From Bacillota bacterium (GTDB taxonomy: Bacteria > Bacillota > Clostridia > Acetivibrionales > DSM-1351): 50,311 nucleotides of DNA. A program made the translations under genes and the position numbers. The notes beneath the pieces were generated by a model that had not been told where the DNA came from, did not search any database, and worked only from the letters and a program-made list of their open reading frames with translations. Positions within the stretch are counted from its first letter, which is position 1. Each line of letters begins with the position of its first letter. The DNA lies in NCBI GenBank assembly GCA_023443515.1, contig JAEZUC010000027.1, positions 1-50,311 of the forward strand, read 5' to 3'. Positions 8,116 through 17,655 of the stretch are shown here, one piece after another.

Positions 8116-10635
8116 TTGCAGGTTAAAAAAGTAAAAAAGAAGAAAAAATATAAACGAGTTGAGAGCGGTTTTTCAAAATATAAAAATGAGATTTTAGGCC
8201 TTATTCTATTTGCTTTCGGAATTCTGGCTTTTTTCAGTTTTATTTTTACAAAATCCATGGGTGTTTTCGGAAAAGTTATAACAAATGTTATACTTGGATT
8301 TCTGGGGGTAACTGCCTATGCAGTTCCTATTGTATTGATAGTGTACGGTGTAGCTATGATTTTTAAAATGGACAGCCATAATTTTAAGTACCGTTTAATA
8401 TACTTTGGAGTCCTTTTAGTATTGCTTTCTGCATTCTTTCAAGTATCTGTATTTGATTATGAAGAATTTTCAGGGAGAAATTTGTTTTACAGTATTTCAA
8501 AATTTTATGCAGACGGTAAGGTATTGACCGGGGGAGGTATACTGGGAGGCCTTTTGAGTCTGCCGTTTTTGATGACATTTCAGGTTTTGGGAACGGTCAT
8601 AATTCTTACAACTATATCAATTATTGATGTTATTTTGCTTACGAATGTATCAATGGCGGCGTTCCTTAAAAATATTTCCCTATACTTCTCAAATAAAATG
8701 AAAGCAGCCAATGAAGCCAGAAAGATAAAGAAACAAGAGAGAATGAATGCACTTGAGGAAGCTGAAAATGAAACAGAGGTTAGCGAGGAAATACCTGATA
8801 AAAAACAAAAAATAATTAATTTTAAAATAGAACGGGAAAACCGTGGAAAATCAGCTAAGAAGCTTGAAAATAAGGCAGAAATCCCAGAACCCGAGACAGA
8901 AAATGTTGAAACGGAGGAGGAGACGGAGACGGAAGAATTCACTGTCAGCCTCACCGGGTTTAATGATGCTGCAGATGAACTGGTAATATCCGATATTAAG
9001 GATTCAGGATTGTGCCCTGACAACGATCCTTTTGATGATTTGGAGAATCAGAGTGTTCCTGATGAAAATACAGATGGTCAAATAAATCAGTCCTCAGAAA
9101 CAGAAACGGTTGCAGCTTCTGAAAGTGACCAGGAGGAGCTTGTTATACCTCAGACAGAGATACAGAAGCCAATGATTTACAATTACCCATCAACGGATTT
9201 ACTGGATTCAAATAAAGATGACCTCAATGTTAAGGCATTAAAGAATGTTGCACTTGAAGGTGCAAAAAAGTTAGAGGATACCTTAAAGAGCTTTGGAGTT
9301 GATGCCCGTGTTATTAATATCAGTCGCGGGCCTGCTGTAACCAGATATGAAATACAGCCAAGCCCCGGAGTAAAAGTAAGCAAAATTGTAAATCTGTCGG
9401 ATGATATAGCACTTAATCTTGCAGCAGCAGGCGTGAGAATTGAAGCACCGATTCCGGGGAAAGCTGCTGTGGGAATAGAAGTGCCAAATAAGGAAATGTC
9501 AGCAGTACTCTTAAAGGATATTATTGAATCAAGAGAATTTTCAAATCATTCCTCAAAACTTGCTTTTTCAGTAGGAAAAGACATTTCAGGGGAAACGGTT
9601 GTTGCTGATATAGGGAAAATGCCTCACTTGCTTGTAGCAGGTGCTACGGGTTCCGGAAAAAGTGTATGTATAAACAGTTTGATAATGAGTATATTATTCA
9701 AGGCATCGCCTGAAGAGGTTAAGCTGCTGATGGTTGACCCGAAAGTTGTTGAGCTTGGCATTTACAACGGTATTCCTCATTTGCTGATACCCGTGGTTAC
9801 AGACCCCAAGAAGGCTGCCGGAGCTCTTAATTGGGCTGTACAGGAAATGGTAAACAGGTATAAGCTGTTTGCAGACAAGGGAGTAAGAGATTTAAAGGGA
9901 TATAATGCAATGTTAAAGGCAAATGACGAACAGGGCATATTGCCTCATGTTGTAATTATAGTAGACGAACTTGCGGATCTTATGATGGTTGCTCCTAATG
10001 ATGTTGAGGATGCAATATGCCGTCTGGCACAGATGGCAAGAGCAGCCGGAATGCATTTGGTAATTGCAACACAAAGACCGTCTGTAGATGTAATTACCGG
10101 GGTTATAAAGGCTAATATTCCTTCTAGAATTTCTTTTGCCGTATCGTCGCAGGTGGACTCAAGAACAATACTTGATATGAGCGGAGCAGAAAAACTTCTT
10201 GGAAAGGGCGATATGTTGTTTTATCCCGTTGGTGAGCCAAAGCCTCTGAGAGTAAAAGGTTCATTTGTATCTGATACAGAAGTGGAAAGAGTAGTAGAAT
10301 TCATCAAAACCCAGGGTTATACCTCATATGATGAAGATATCATTGAAAAGATCAATGACCAGGCCACAGGAAAAGACGATAACCCGGGAGATAATGATGA
10401 ACTGTTGAATCAGGCTATAGAGATGGTTGTTGACGCCGGACAAGCATCAGTTTCACTGGTGCAGAGAAAGTTCAAAGTCGGTTATTCGCGTGCTGCAAGA
10501 ATAATAGATCAGATGGAAGCCCGAAATATAGTTGGCAGGTTTGAGGGCAGCAAGCCCAGACAGGTACTGATTTCAAAACAGCAGTGGATGGAAATGCAAA
10601 TGAATCAGAATGACAGGCAAAAGGCAAACCAGTAG
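8116..10635 (+). CDS. ftsK: FtsK/SpoIIIE DNA translocase
   Basis: An 839-residue septal DNA pump that moves chromosomal DNA through the closing division or sporulation septum. The N-terminus is basic (KKVKKKKKYKR), followed by four or five membrane helices to about residue 170 and an acidic, low-complexity linker (~195-350). The motor has Walker A GATGSGKS at residues 509-516 and Walker B VVIIVDELADLMM. The C-terminal winged-helix gamma domain (AIEMVVDAGQASVSLVQRKF, then KVGYSRAARIIDQME) reads KOPS/SRS-type orienting sequences. An in-frame GTG at 8101 overlaps the ribosome site GGGGTG, so the TTG at 8116 is the better start. It is flanked by terminators, so it is its own transcription unit. 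Confidence 0.93.
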   Translation: MQVKKVKKKKKYKRVESGFSKYKNEILGLILFAFGILAFFSFIFTKSMGVFGKVITNVILGFLGVTAYAVPIVLIVYGVAMIFKMDSHNFKYRLIYFGVLLVLLSAFFQVSVFDYEEFSGRNLFYSISKFYADGKVLTGGGILGGLLSLPFLMTFQVLGTVIILTTISIIDVILLTNVSMAAFLKNISLYFSNKMKAANEARKIKKQERMNALEEAENETEVSEEIPDKKQKIINFKIERENRGKSAKKLENKAEIPEPETENVETEEETETEEFTVSLTGFNDAADELVISDIKDSGLCPDNDPFDDLENQSVPDENTDGQINQSSETETVAASESDQEELVIPQTEIQKPMIYNYPSTDLLDSNKDDLNVKALKNVALEGAKKLEDTLKSFGVDARVINISRGPAVTRYEIQPSPGVKVSKIVNLSDDIALNLAAAGVRIEAPIPGKAAVGIEVPNKEMSAVLLKDIIESREFSNHSSKLAFSVGKDISGETVVADIGKMPHLLVAGATGSGKSVCINSLIMSILFKASPEEVKLLMVDPKVVELGIYNGIPHLLIPVVTDPKKAAGALNWAVQEMVNRYKLFADKGVRDLKGYNAMLKANDEQGILPHVVIIVDELADLMMVAPNDVEDAICRLAQMARAAGMHLVIATQRPSVDVITGVIKANIPSRISFAVSSQVDSRTILDMSGAEKLLGKGDMLFYPVGEPKPLRVKGSFVSDTEVERVVEFIKTQGYTSYDEDIIEKINDQATGKDDNPGDNDELLNQAIEMVVDAGQASVSLVQRKFKVGYSRAARIIDQMEARNIVGRFEGSKPRQVLISKQQWMEMQMNQNDRQKANQ

Positions 10636-10671
10636 AATTACATAATTTGGATAAAGAATAACAAATGTCTG

Positions 10672-10706
10672 AAAAGTATGAATTGTTTAATCGATTCATA
10701 CTTTTT
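10672..10706 (+). terminator. Terminator after ftsK
   Basis: A perfect 12-bp stem, AAAAGTATGAAT (10672-10683) against ATTCATACTTTT (10694-10705), with a 10-base loop and a T-run built into the 3' arm. It lies 36 bp after the ftsK stop. Confidence 0.85.
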
Positions 10707-10821
10707 GTGTCTCTGGTATTTCCCGTCCGGTATAAATGTGCACATATTCTCATAACTATTTTATAAAAACAGTCCTACAGCGGACTAACTAAAGAATTTA
10801 TAAAATACGTGGGGGTGCAAA

Positions 10822-12585
10822 ATGTTTATTTTAACTACCTTTAATGCTTTTTTAATGGTTTTACTTCTTTCTTATGTATTTTACAGGCTTTTAAAAACTA
10901 AAAAAGCTGTAACGCTAATTTCCTTTACAATTCAGCTTTCATCATTAACAATAGTGATTCTTTCTTTAGCAAATGATGTAAAAATTAGTAATAGTATGGA
11001 ACTTTTTTATATTGGATTCGGGATATTAATTCCGTCATGTTTTATTATACGAGATTACAGGTTGACAATAAAAAGTCACAGAAATACACAGATACATGAG
11101 GATTATATAACTGTCGAAAATAAAACAATATCTCAAGCTGAAAATAGTTTGCCGGAATCCTCATTTGTCAGTACTCCCCAGATATGCCATAAGGTTATGG
11201 ACGTGTGTGAAAATGAAGATTTTGTTGATGATACTATTGCTGAATTTAATTTGCTGAAAGATGATTTATTCCTGGGTATCAAAAAGAAACTAATTCAAGC
11301 AGAGAATGGATATAATCAGGGGAATTATGATTTTGCATTTGATATATATAAAAGTATGCTGGACATTAGCCAAACTGCGGGAAACCTGTTTTTTAACTAT
11401 GGAAATGTATGCTTCAAGAAAGGAATGTTCAGAGAGGCCATCTCTTACTATAGGAAGGTACTGGAGCTCAACGGCTCAATGACAAAGGTGTATATGATTT
11501 ATGTTAACCTCGGTGTAACATATTTTAATATGGAAAAACCGGAACTTGCTTTGGAGAACTTTTTTAAGGCTCTGGAATTAAATCCTGAGTGTCCGGCGGC
11601 AAAGGAAGGTATAGGCAGGGTATACACAGCAACAGGCAGGCAAGCAGAGGCGGTAATGTACTATGAAGAGCTACTGAAAAATGATGATAGCAACTATGAA
11701 CTATCATTAACTATGGGAAAACTTTTAGTTGAACTGGGCAATATAGAAGAGGCAAAAGAACGTTTTGAAACATGTATTAAGAACAACTCCCGGCAGGCAG
11801 ATGCATATATCCTCCTTGGAAGGTTATTTATGTCGGTAGGACAGTATTCCGAAGCCATTAAGGTCTTTAAAACATATATAACAATTAATGACGCTGATTA
11901 TACAGGACACTACAACCTTGCAGAATGTTATTTTGAAAATAAAGAATACAAAAATGCTATTGCTGAATATAAGCAGACCATAAGTCTTAACCAAAAAAGT
12001 CATGAAAGTATGTACAAGCTGGGTTTAATTTATGATGAAACTGATGAAACAGAAAAAGCGATAGATTGTTACAGAGCTGTAATTCAGTTGGAACCCGATT
12101 TTGTGGATGCATATAACAACCTAGGAATAGTTCTTGCCAGAAGTCAAAGACATGTTGAGTCCCTTGTAGCATATACTGCGGGAATTAAGGTAAATCATGA
12201 GAATTTCAGACTTTATTTTAACATGGGTGTTGTTTTGTTTGAGTTGAGACGATATGAGGACTCTGCAGATGCTTTTTCAAGAGCTGCTGAGTTGAATCCT
12301 GAGGACAAGGATGTTTATTACTATCTGGGTGCTTCATTAACCGAATTAAAGCAGTATGACGAAGCAATCAAGGCATATGGAAAAGCACTTGATGACAGAA
12401 TGGAGGAGGGCGAATTGTATTATAATATTGCAGCTGTTTATGCATTAATGAAAAAGCAGGATATTGCGATAGACAATTTAAAAAAGGCTGTTAGCAAGGA
12501 TTCTGATATAAAACGGGAAATTTGCAGGAACAGCGTCTTTGATTATATGAGGACAAACTCTGATTTTGTGGAACTGGTTTCGTAA
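10822..12585 (+). CDS. Membrane-anchored TPR-repeat protein
   Basis: A 587-residue protein with two or three N-terminal membrane helices (residues ~5-75) and a cytoplasmic segment that from about residue 150 is built of roughly twelve 34-residue tetratricopeptide repeats. Clear units include LFFNYGNVCFKKGMFREAIS, VYMIYVNLGVTYFNMEKPEL, DAYNNLGIVLARSQRHVESL and DVYYYLGASLTELKQYDEAI. The regular G-x-Y-x-A-spacing of TPRs is preserved throughout. Such superhelices scaffold protein complexes; the partner is unknown. It has its own GGGGGTG ribosome site and a 186-bp upstream gap that includes the ftsK terminator. The product is a structural call only. Confidence 0.88.
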   Translation: MFILTTFNAFLMVLLLSYVFYRLLKTKKAVTLISFTIQLSSLTIVILSLANDVKISNSMELFYIGFGILIPSCFIIRDYRLTIKSHRNTQIHEDYITVENKTISQAENSLPESSFVSTPQICHKVMDVCENEDFVDDTIAEFNLLKDDLFLGIKKKLIQAENGYNQGNYDFAFDIYKSMLDISQTAGNLFFNYGNVCFKKGMFREAISYYRKVLELNGSMTKVYMIYVNLGVTYFNMEKPELALENFFKALELNPECPAAKEGIGRVYTATGRQAEAVMYYEELLKNDDSNYELSLTMGKLLVELGNIEEAKERFETCIKNNSRQADAYILLGRLFMSVGQYSEAIKVFKTYITINDADYTGHYNLAECYFENKEYKNAIAEYKQTISLNQKSHESMYKLGLIYDETDETEKAIDCYRAVIQLEPDFVDAYNNLGIVLARSQRHVESLVAYTAGIKVNHENFRLYFNMGVVLFELRRYEDSADAFSRAAELNPEDKDVYYYLGASLTELKQYDEAIKAYGKALDDRMEEGELYYNIAAVYALMKKQDIAIDNLKKAVSKDSDIKREICRNSVFDYMRTNSDFVELVS

Positions 12586-12600
12586 TTATTGTTTACTATA

Positions 12601-12651
12601 ACCTTATTTGTGTTAAAATAACATAGAAAATATCAAAAACAAATAAGGTGG
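12601..12651 (+). promoter_or_regulatory. Inverted repeat covering the ygiQ-like ribosome site
   Basis: An 11-bp perfect inverted repeat, ACCTTATTTGT (12601-12611) and ACAAATAAGGT (12639-12649), has its right arm over AAGGTGG (12645-12651), the Shine-Dalgarno of the following gene. A weak promoter-like pair, TTTACT (12592-12597) and TAAAAT (12614-12619), overlaps the left arm. A transcript starting there would lack the left arm, while readthrough mRNA would sequester the site. This is inference from sequence alone. Confidence 0.4.
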
Positions 12652-12662
12652 TACTAACACAA

Positions 12663-14717
12663 ATGAGTTTTTTACCCATAAGTTTTGACGACATGAATGA
12701 AAAAGGCTGGGATCAGCTTGACTTTCTATATATAAGCGGTGATGCCTATGTGGATCATCCCAGTTTTGGACATGCTATAATAACCAGGGTCTTGGAAAGC
12801 GAGGGTTTCAAGGTTGGAATAATTGCTCAGCCTAACTGGAAAAACAGTGAGGAATTCAAGAAGCTGGGAAGACCGAAGTATGGTGTACTAATATCCTCCG
12901 GGGTTATAGATTCAATGGTAAACCATTACACGGTTAGTAAAAAGAAGAGATCCACAGATCTGTATTCTCCGGGAGGAAAAGGAGGATACAGACCTGACAG
13001 GGCTGTTATTGTATATGCCAATAAGATAAAAGAGATATTCAAGGATACACCTGTTATAATCGGAGGAATAGAAGCCAGCCTCCGTAGATTTGCACACTAC
13101 GATTATTGGGATGATAAAGTCAGAAGATCCATTCTTGTAGACTCAAAGGCTGACCTGCTGGTTTACGGTATGGGCGAAAAGCCGATTACTGAGATTGCCA
13201 GACTTTTGAAAAAAGACGTTCCCGTCCATAGTATAAAGAATTTGCGTGGCAGTGCATATCTCGCCAGATACGAAGAACTTCCTGCTGAAGTCAGGGAGGC
13301 AGTTGATTCAAAGGGAACAAAAAAAGTAGCGGTATTACCTTCCTTTGAAGACGTACAGGAAAATAAAAAAACATATGCGGAAGCCTTTAAAATACAGTAT
13401 AACGAACAGGATGCCGTGAGCGGAAGAATATTGGTCCAACCCCACGGCGACCGTTATCTGGTTCAGAATCCCCCCACAATGCCTTTGTCAACAGCTGAGC
13501 TGGACAAGGTTTATGCCTTGCCATACGAAAGGACATACCATCCGGTCTACGAAAAATACGGTGGGATTCCTGCCATTAATGAGGTAGAGTTCAGCATAAC
13601 AAGTCATAGAGGCTGCTATGGCGGATGTTCTTTTTGTGCCTTGAATTTTCATCAGGGAAGGGTAATTCAAAAAAGGAGCCAGGCATCAATAGTAAATGAG
13701 GCAAAGAAGCTTACATGGACACAGGGCTTTAAAGGGTATATACACGATGTAGGTGGCCCTACAGCCAATTTTAGAAATGTGGCATGTGAAAAACAGCTTA
13801 AGAGCGGTGTTTGCAAAGAGAAACAATGTCTCCATCCGGAACCCTGTAAAAACCTGGTAGTAGATCATTCAGAATATCTGCAACTTTTACGTAAACTTAG
13901 GGCACTTCCTGATGTAAAGAAAGTGTTTATCCGCTCAGGAATACGTTACGACTACTTGATGCTTGACAAGAATGACGACTTTTTTACGGAATTATGCGAG
14001 CATCATGTCAGCGGTCAGCTTAAAGTTGCACCGGAGCACGTGGTAGACAGGGTTCTGGAAAAGATGGGAAAGCCCAGGAGACAGCTGTATGATAGATTTG
14101 TGAAGAAATTTTATGACATAAATGAAAAAATTCATAAGGAACAGTATCTGGTGCCTTATTTGATTTCGAGCCATCCGGGGAGTGATTTGAATGCTGCCGT
14201 GGAATTGGCTGAATATCTGAAACAGCAGGGATATATGCCTGAACAGGTTCAGGATTTTTACCCCACCCCGGGAACACTATCAACCTGTATGTTTTATACA
14301 GGTTATGATGCAAGAAACATGAAGAAGGTATATGTTCCAAAAACTCCTAGAGAAAAAGCCATGCAAAGAGCCCTTTTACAATACCGTAAAAAGGAAAATT
14401 ACCATCTTGTTATAGAGGCACTGAAGGAAGCACATAGGGAAGACCTTATAGGATTCGGCCCCAATTGCCTTGTAAAACCTCTCAGAGGCAGACAGTATAA
14501 TAATACGCCTAATAAGGGGAAAACAGCCGGTGATGGCAGTAAAGCCAAAAATTCAAGGAGAGAAAATAAGTCGAATACTGTCAAAAGTGGAAAAATAAAA
14601 AACCAAACACATAGGGAAAATAGTAACAAAAATAGAAAACAAAGTAGTAAGACAGCCTATACAAATGCTAAATCAAAATCGGGTGACATGAAAAATTTGA
14701 CAAGGAAAAAACGATAA
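12663..14717 (+). CDS. YgiQ-family radical SAM protein
   Basis: A 684-residue radical SAM enzyme of the YgiQ family. The 4Fe-4S/SAM cluster cysteines are C318, C322 and C325 in the motif CYGGCSFC. A long N-terminal domain (residues 1-300, including PTMPLSTAELDKVYALPYER just before the SAM barrel) and a C-terminal DUF3362-like region (~390-600) with HVSGQLKVAPEHV and EQVQDFYPTPGTLSTCMFYT are family hallmarks. The last ~85 residues are a basic, low-complexity tail rich in Lys, Asn and Ser. The reaction catalysed is not known to me. The ATG at 12663 is preferred to an in-frame GTG at 12648, which overlaps the ribosome site. Confidence 0.9.
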   Translation: MSFLPISFDDMNEKGWDQLDFLYISGDAYVDHPSFGHAIITRVLESEGFKVGIIAQPNWKNSEEFKKLGRPKYGVLISSGVIDSMVNHYTVSKKKRSTDLYSPGGKGGYRPDRAVIVYANKIKEIFKDTPVIIGGIEASLRRFAHYDYWDDKVRRSILVDSKADLLVYGMGEKPITEIARLLKKDVPVHSIKNLRGSAYLARYEELPAEVREAVDSKGTKKVAVLPSFEDVQENKKTYAEAFKIQYNEQDAVSGRILVQPHGDRYLVQNPPTMPLSTAELDKVYALPYERTYHPVYEKYGGIPAINEVEFSITSHRGCYGGCSFCALNFHQGRVIQKRSQASIVNEAKKLTWTQGFKGYIHDVGGPTANFRNVACEKQLKSGVCKEKQCLHPEPCKNLVVDHSEYLQLLRKLRALPDVKKVFIRSGIRYDYLMLDKNDDFFTELCEHHVSGQLKVAPEHVVDRVLEKMGKPRRQLYDRFVKKFYDINEKIHKEQYLVPYLISSHPGSDLNAAVELAEYLKQQGYMPEQVQDFYPTPGTLSTCMFYTGYDARNMKKVYVPKTPREKAMQRALLQYRKKENYHLVIEALKEAHREDLIGFGPNCLVKPLRGRQYNNTPNKGKTAGDGSKAKNSRRENKSNTVKSGKIKNQTHRENSNKNRKQSSKTAYTNAKSKSGDMKNLTRKKR

Positions 14718-14777
14718 AATAAAATGTAATAGTTACAAAAAAATATAAATACTTAGGAAGAAGGAAAGGAAGAAACC

Positions 14778-15632
14778 ATGTCTGCTAAAGTTTTGAGTGG
14801 AACTGAGCTGGCGGCGAAAGTTAAGGCTGAGTTGAAAGCAAAAATAGACGAAATGAAGTTAAAGGGTATAAATCCAGGACTTGCAGTTATCATTGTAGGT
14901 GATGACCCTGCATCAAGAGTATATGTAAATCACAAGAAGAACGATTGTGCTGAAATTGGTATTAAATCATTCGAATATGCACTTCCTGCAAGTACAAAAG
15001 AAGAAGAATTGCTGGGGTTAATTGAAACTCTGAACAATGATCCTGCTGTAAATGGGATACTTGTCCAACTGCCGATTCCAAAGCATATAAACGAAGATAA
15101 GGTTATCGCAGCAATAAGCCCAAAAAAGGATGCTGATTGCTTTCATCCAATGAATGTGGGAAATCTTATGATTGGAAAACCTGAATTTTTGCCATGTACT
15201 CCCGCCGGAGTTGTTGAACTGTTGGAAGAGAATAATATTGAGATATCAGGCAAAAACTGCGTTGTAGTAGGCAGGAGCAATATAGTAGGGAAACCTCAGG
15301 CAATACTGCTTCTTGCTAAAAATGCAACAGTAACCATATGTCATTCAAAGACCGCCAATATAGAGGAAGTATGCAGAAGTGCAGATATTCTGGTAGTTGC
15401 CATAGGAAAATCAGAGTTTATCAAGCCTGAATTTGTAAAGCCGGGTGCAGTAGTTATTGATGTAGGCGTGTCAAGGGGAGCAGACGGAAAGCTGGTTGGA
15501 GATGTACAGTTTGCGGAGGTCTCCGAAATAGCGTCTGCAATAACAAAGGTGACAGGCGGAGTAGGGCCTATGACAAGAGCAATGTTGATGAAAAATACAT
15601 ATAAGGCGGCATTGCTACAGAACGGTCTGTAA
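14778..15632 (+). CDS. folD: Bifunctional methylene-THF dehydrogenase / methenyl-THF cyclohydrolase FolD
   Basis: A 284-residue FolD, which interconverts 5,10-methylene-, 5,10-methenyl- and 10-formyl-tetrahydrofolate using NADP+. The catalytic lysine and tyrosine are in RVYVNHKKNDCAEIGI. Also visible are VQLPIPKHI, PKKDADCFHPMNVG, FLPCTPAGVVELLE and the dinucleotide-binding VVVGRSNIVGKPQAILLL, and it ends with TGGVGPMTRAMLMKNT. Length and motifs are complete. It has its own AAGGAAAGGAAG ribosome site and no adjacent folate genes. It supplies one-carbon units for purine, formyl-Met and serine/glycine metabolism, or for acetogenic flux. Confidence 0.97.
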   Translation: MSAKVLSGTELAAKVKAELKAKIDEMKLKGINPGLAVIIVGDDPASRVYVNHKKNDCAEIGIKSFEYALPASTKEEELLGLIETLNNDPAVNGILVQLPIPKHINEDKVIAAISPKKDADCFHPMNVGNLMIGKPEFLPCTPAGVVELLEENNIEISGKNCVVVGRSNIVGKPQAILLLAKNATVTICHSKTANIEEVCRSADILVVAIGKSEFIKPEFVKPGAVVIDVGVSRGADGKLVGDVQFAEVSEIASAITKVTGGVGPMTRAMLMKNTYKAALLQNGL

Positions 15633-15686
15633 TTTCCTTGGTCAATAATAACAAAAACGTAAAAGTATCGTGTATACTTTTCATTC

Positions 15687-15715
15687 TTGACATAAAAATT
15701 AAATAAGTTTACAAT
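15687..15715 (+). promoter_or_regulatory. Sigma-A type promoter upstream of rny
   Basis: A consensus -35 TTGACA (15687-15692) and near-consensus -10 TACAAT (15710-15715) are separated by 17 bp. This is the best promoter in the folD-rny gap and would give rny a leader of about 350 nt. Confidence 0.7.
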
Positions 15716-16070
15716 TAAATTGATTATGGAGTAAGAGCCAGTTCGTATTGTAGAGTTATATAAATTGATCATTAAGCTATTTAGGCTAATATATATGCAG
15801 GTTTGTTTTATTAATGTTAAAAAAGCTTCAGCTGGGATTATTGTAAAAATTCTGGTATTATGCATAGTTTAAATGACATATATAGTAAAACATCTCATAT
15901 GTTTGAATAATATACATTAATTGTATCGACCATAGCCCATATCCCGCTTAGTTATTTATTATATTGTGCCATTCTACGATACATAGACCTTTTTAGGTTC
16001 ATTTCTGCTTTTATTCCAGTACTAATTGCGAATTATGAAATTTGAGCTTTGAAAACTGAATAAAGAGGAG
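15716..16070 (+). other. Long leader of rny, possible regulatory RNA
   Basis: About 350 nt between the predicted start of transcription and the rny coding region contain no gene I can support. I recognise no known riboswitch or T-box. GTATCG near 15924 and CGATAC near 15977 could close a distant loop, and there is a minimal ORF (ATG 16035, five codons) just before the ribosome site. Its length suggests post-transcriptional control or a separate small RNA. Confidence 0.4.
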
Positions 16071-17639
16071 GTGTTTAAGATAATAGTTCATATTTTAATT
16101 GGATTGGCCTGCGGATTAATTATTGCAGTTATTGCTTCTAAAATATTTTATGATAGAGGTTTTGAGGCCAGAAAAAAGCAGGCAGAAGCCCAGATAGGCA
16201 GTGCCGAGCAGGAGGCCCAAAGAATTGTTGGAGAGGCTTTAAAACAAGGCGAGAATAAGAAGAGAGAAGCACTTCTCGAGGCTAAAGAAGAAATTCATAA
16301 AAGTAGAGTTGAACTTGACAGAGATATCAAGGATAGACGAAATGAGTTTATGAGGCAGGAAAGAAGGCTTGTTCAGAAGGAAGAAACTCTCGACAAGAAA
16401 GTAGAAGCTCTTGAACAAAAAGATGAAGCTTTGAATAAAAAGGTGAAGGATATTGAAGTTTTGCAAGAACAGTCCGAAGAGCTTGTTAAAAAGCAAACTG
16501 AAGAGCTGGAAAGAATTGCCGGATTATCTGTAGACGATGCAAAAGAATACTTGCTTCGTAACATTGAAAACGAAGTAAAACATGAGGCTGCGGCTCTTAT
16601 AAAGGAAATTGAGGCTAACGCTAAGCAGGAAGCAGATCGTAAGGCAAAGGATATATTGGCAACTGCAATTCAGAAGTGTGCTGCCGATCATGTATCTGAA
16701 GCTACTGTTTCTGTAGTACCTTTACCTAATGATGAGATGAAGGGAAGAATTATCGGTCGTGAGGGTAGAAACATCAGGACTCTTGAGACCTTGACAGGAA
16801 TTGATTTGATTATTGATGATACACCTGAGGCTGTAATACTGTCTGGATTTGATCCTATCCGAAGAGAGGTTGCCAGGTTAACTCTTGAGAAGCTTATTCT
16901 TGATGGAAGAATTCACCCAGCAAGAATTGAAGAAATGGTTGAAAAAGCTAAGAAAGAAGTTGACAACACCATTCGTCAGGAAGGTGACAATGCAGCATTT
17001 GAAACAGGCGTGCACGGATTGCATCCGGAACTTGTAAGACTATTGGGTAAACTGAAGTTCAGAACAAGTTACGGACAGAATGTACTTAACCATTCCATAG
17101 AGGTATCTCATCTGGCAGGTATAATGGCTGCTGAACTTGGTGTTGATGTTCCTCTGGCAAAAAGAGCAGGGTTGTTGCATGACATTGGAAAGGCTATTGA
17201 CCATGAGGTGGAAGGTTCCCATGTTACTATCGGTGCTGATGTAGCTAAGAAGTACAAGGAAAGCGCTGACGTGGTAAATGCCATTCTTTCTCACCACGGT
17301 GATGTAGAGGCAACAAATGTAGTTTCAGTACTTGTACAGGCTGCAGATTCTATTTCAGCTGCAAGACCGGGTGCGAGAAGAGAAACACTGGAATCCTACA
17401 TCAAGCGTCTTGAGAAGCTTGAAGAGATTGCAAACTCCTTTGAGGGAGTTGAAAAGTGTTTTGCAATTCAGGCAGGAAGAGAAATCAGAATTATGGTTAA
17501 GCCTGATGTTGTAAATGACGCAGATATAGTTCTCAAGGCAAGAGAAATAGTAAAGAAGATTGAGGATGAGCTTGAATATCCCGGACAGATTAAAGTTACT
17601 CTGTTGAGGGAAACTAGAGCTATTGAATATGCAAAATAA
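16071..17639 (+). CDS. rny: Ribonuclease Y
   Basis: A 522-residue RNase Y, the membrane-anchored endoribonuclease that initiates mRNA decay in Firmicutes. It has one N-terminal membrane helix (residues ~3-24), a long charged coiled coil (~28-200), a KH RNA-binding domain with GRIIGREGRNIRTLETLTG (residues ~225-245) and an HD metal-dependent hydrolase domain with the catalytic pair H370-D371 in LLHDIGKAIDHE. It is complete and of usual length. The start is odd: the only canonical codon in frame is the GTG at 16071, yet the perfect AGGAGGTG (16066-16073) overlaps it. The codon at ideal spacing is ATA (16080). The neighbouring ymdB is a conserved association. Confidence 0.95.
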   Translation: MFKIIVHILIGLACGLIIAVIASKIFYDRGFEARKKQAEAQIGSAEQEAQRIVGEALKQGENKKREALLEAKEEIHKSRVELDRDIKDRRNEFMRQERRLVQKEETLDKKVEALEQKDEALNKKVKDIEVLQEQSEELVKKQTEELERIAGLSVDDAKEYLLRNIENEVKHEAAALIKEIEANAKQEADRKAKDILATAIQKCAADHVSEATVSVVPLPNDEMKGRIIGREGRNIRTLETLTGIDLIIDDTPEAVILSGFDPIRREVARLTLEKLILDGRIHPARIEEMVEKAKKEVDNTIRQEGDNAAFETGVHGLHPELVRLLGKLKFRTSYGQNVLNHSIEVSHLAGIMAAELGVDVPLAKRAGLLHDIGKAIDHEVEGSHVTIGADVAKKYKESADVVNAILSHHGDVEATNVVSVLVQAADSISAARPGARRETLESYIKRLEKLEEIANSFEGVEKCFAIQAGREIRIMVKPDVVNDADIVLKAREIVKKIEDELEYPGQIKVTLLRETRAIEYAK

Positions 17640-17655
17640 TTAATTAAAATAAAAT

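Noticed and set aside
10771..10786. Small hairpin AGTCC-TACAGC-GGACT upstream of the TPR gene.
   Set aside because: Five base pairs only, no T-run and not near a start codon; too weak to call regulatory.
15341..15865. Long open frame on the minus strand across the end of folD and its downstream gap.
   Set aside because: It is antisense to the well-conserved folD, has low-complexity hydrophobic composition and no ribosome site; a shadow frame.
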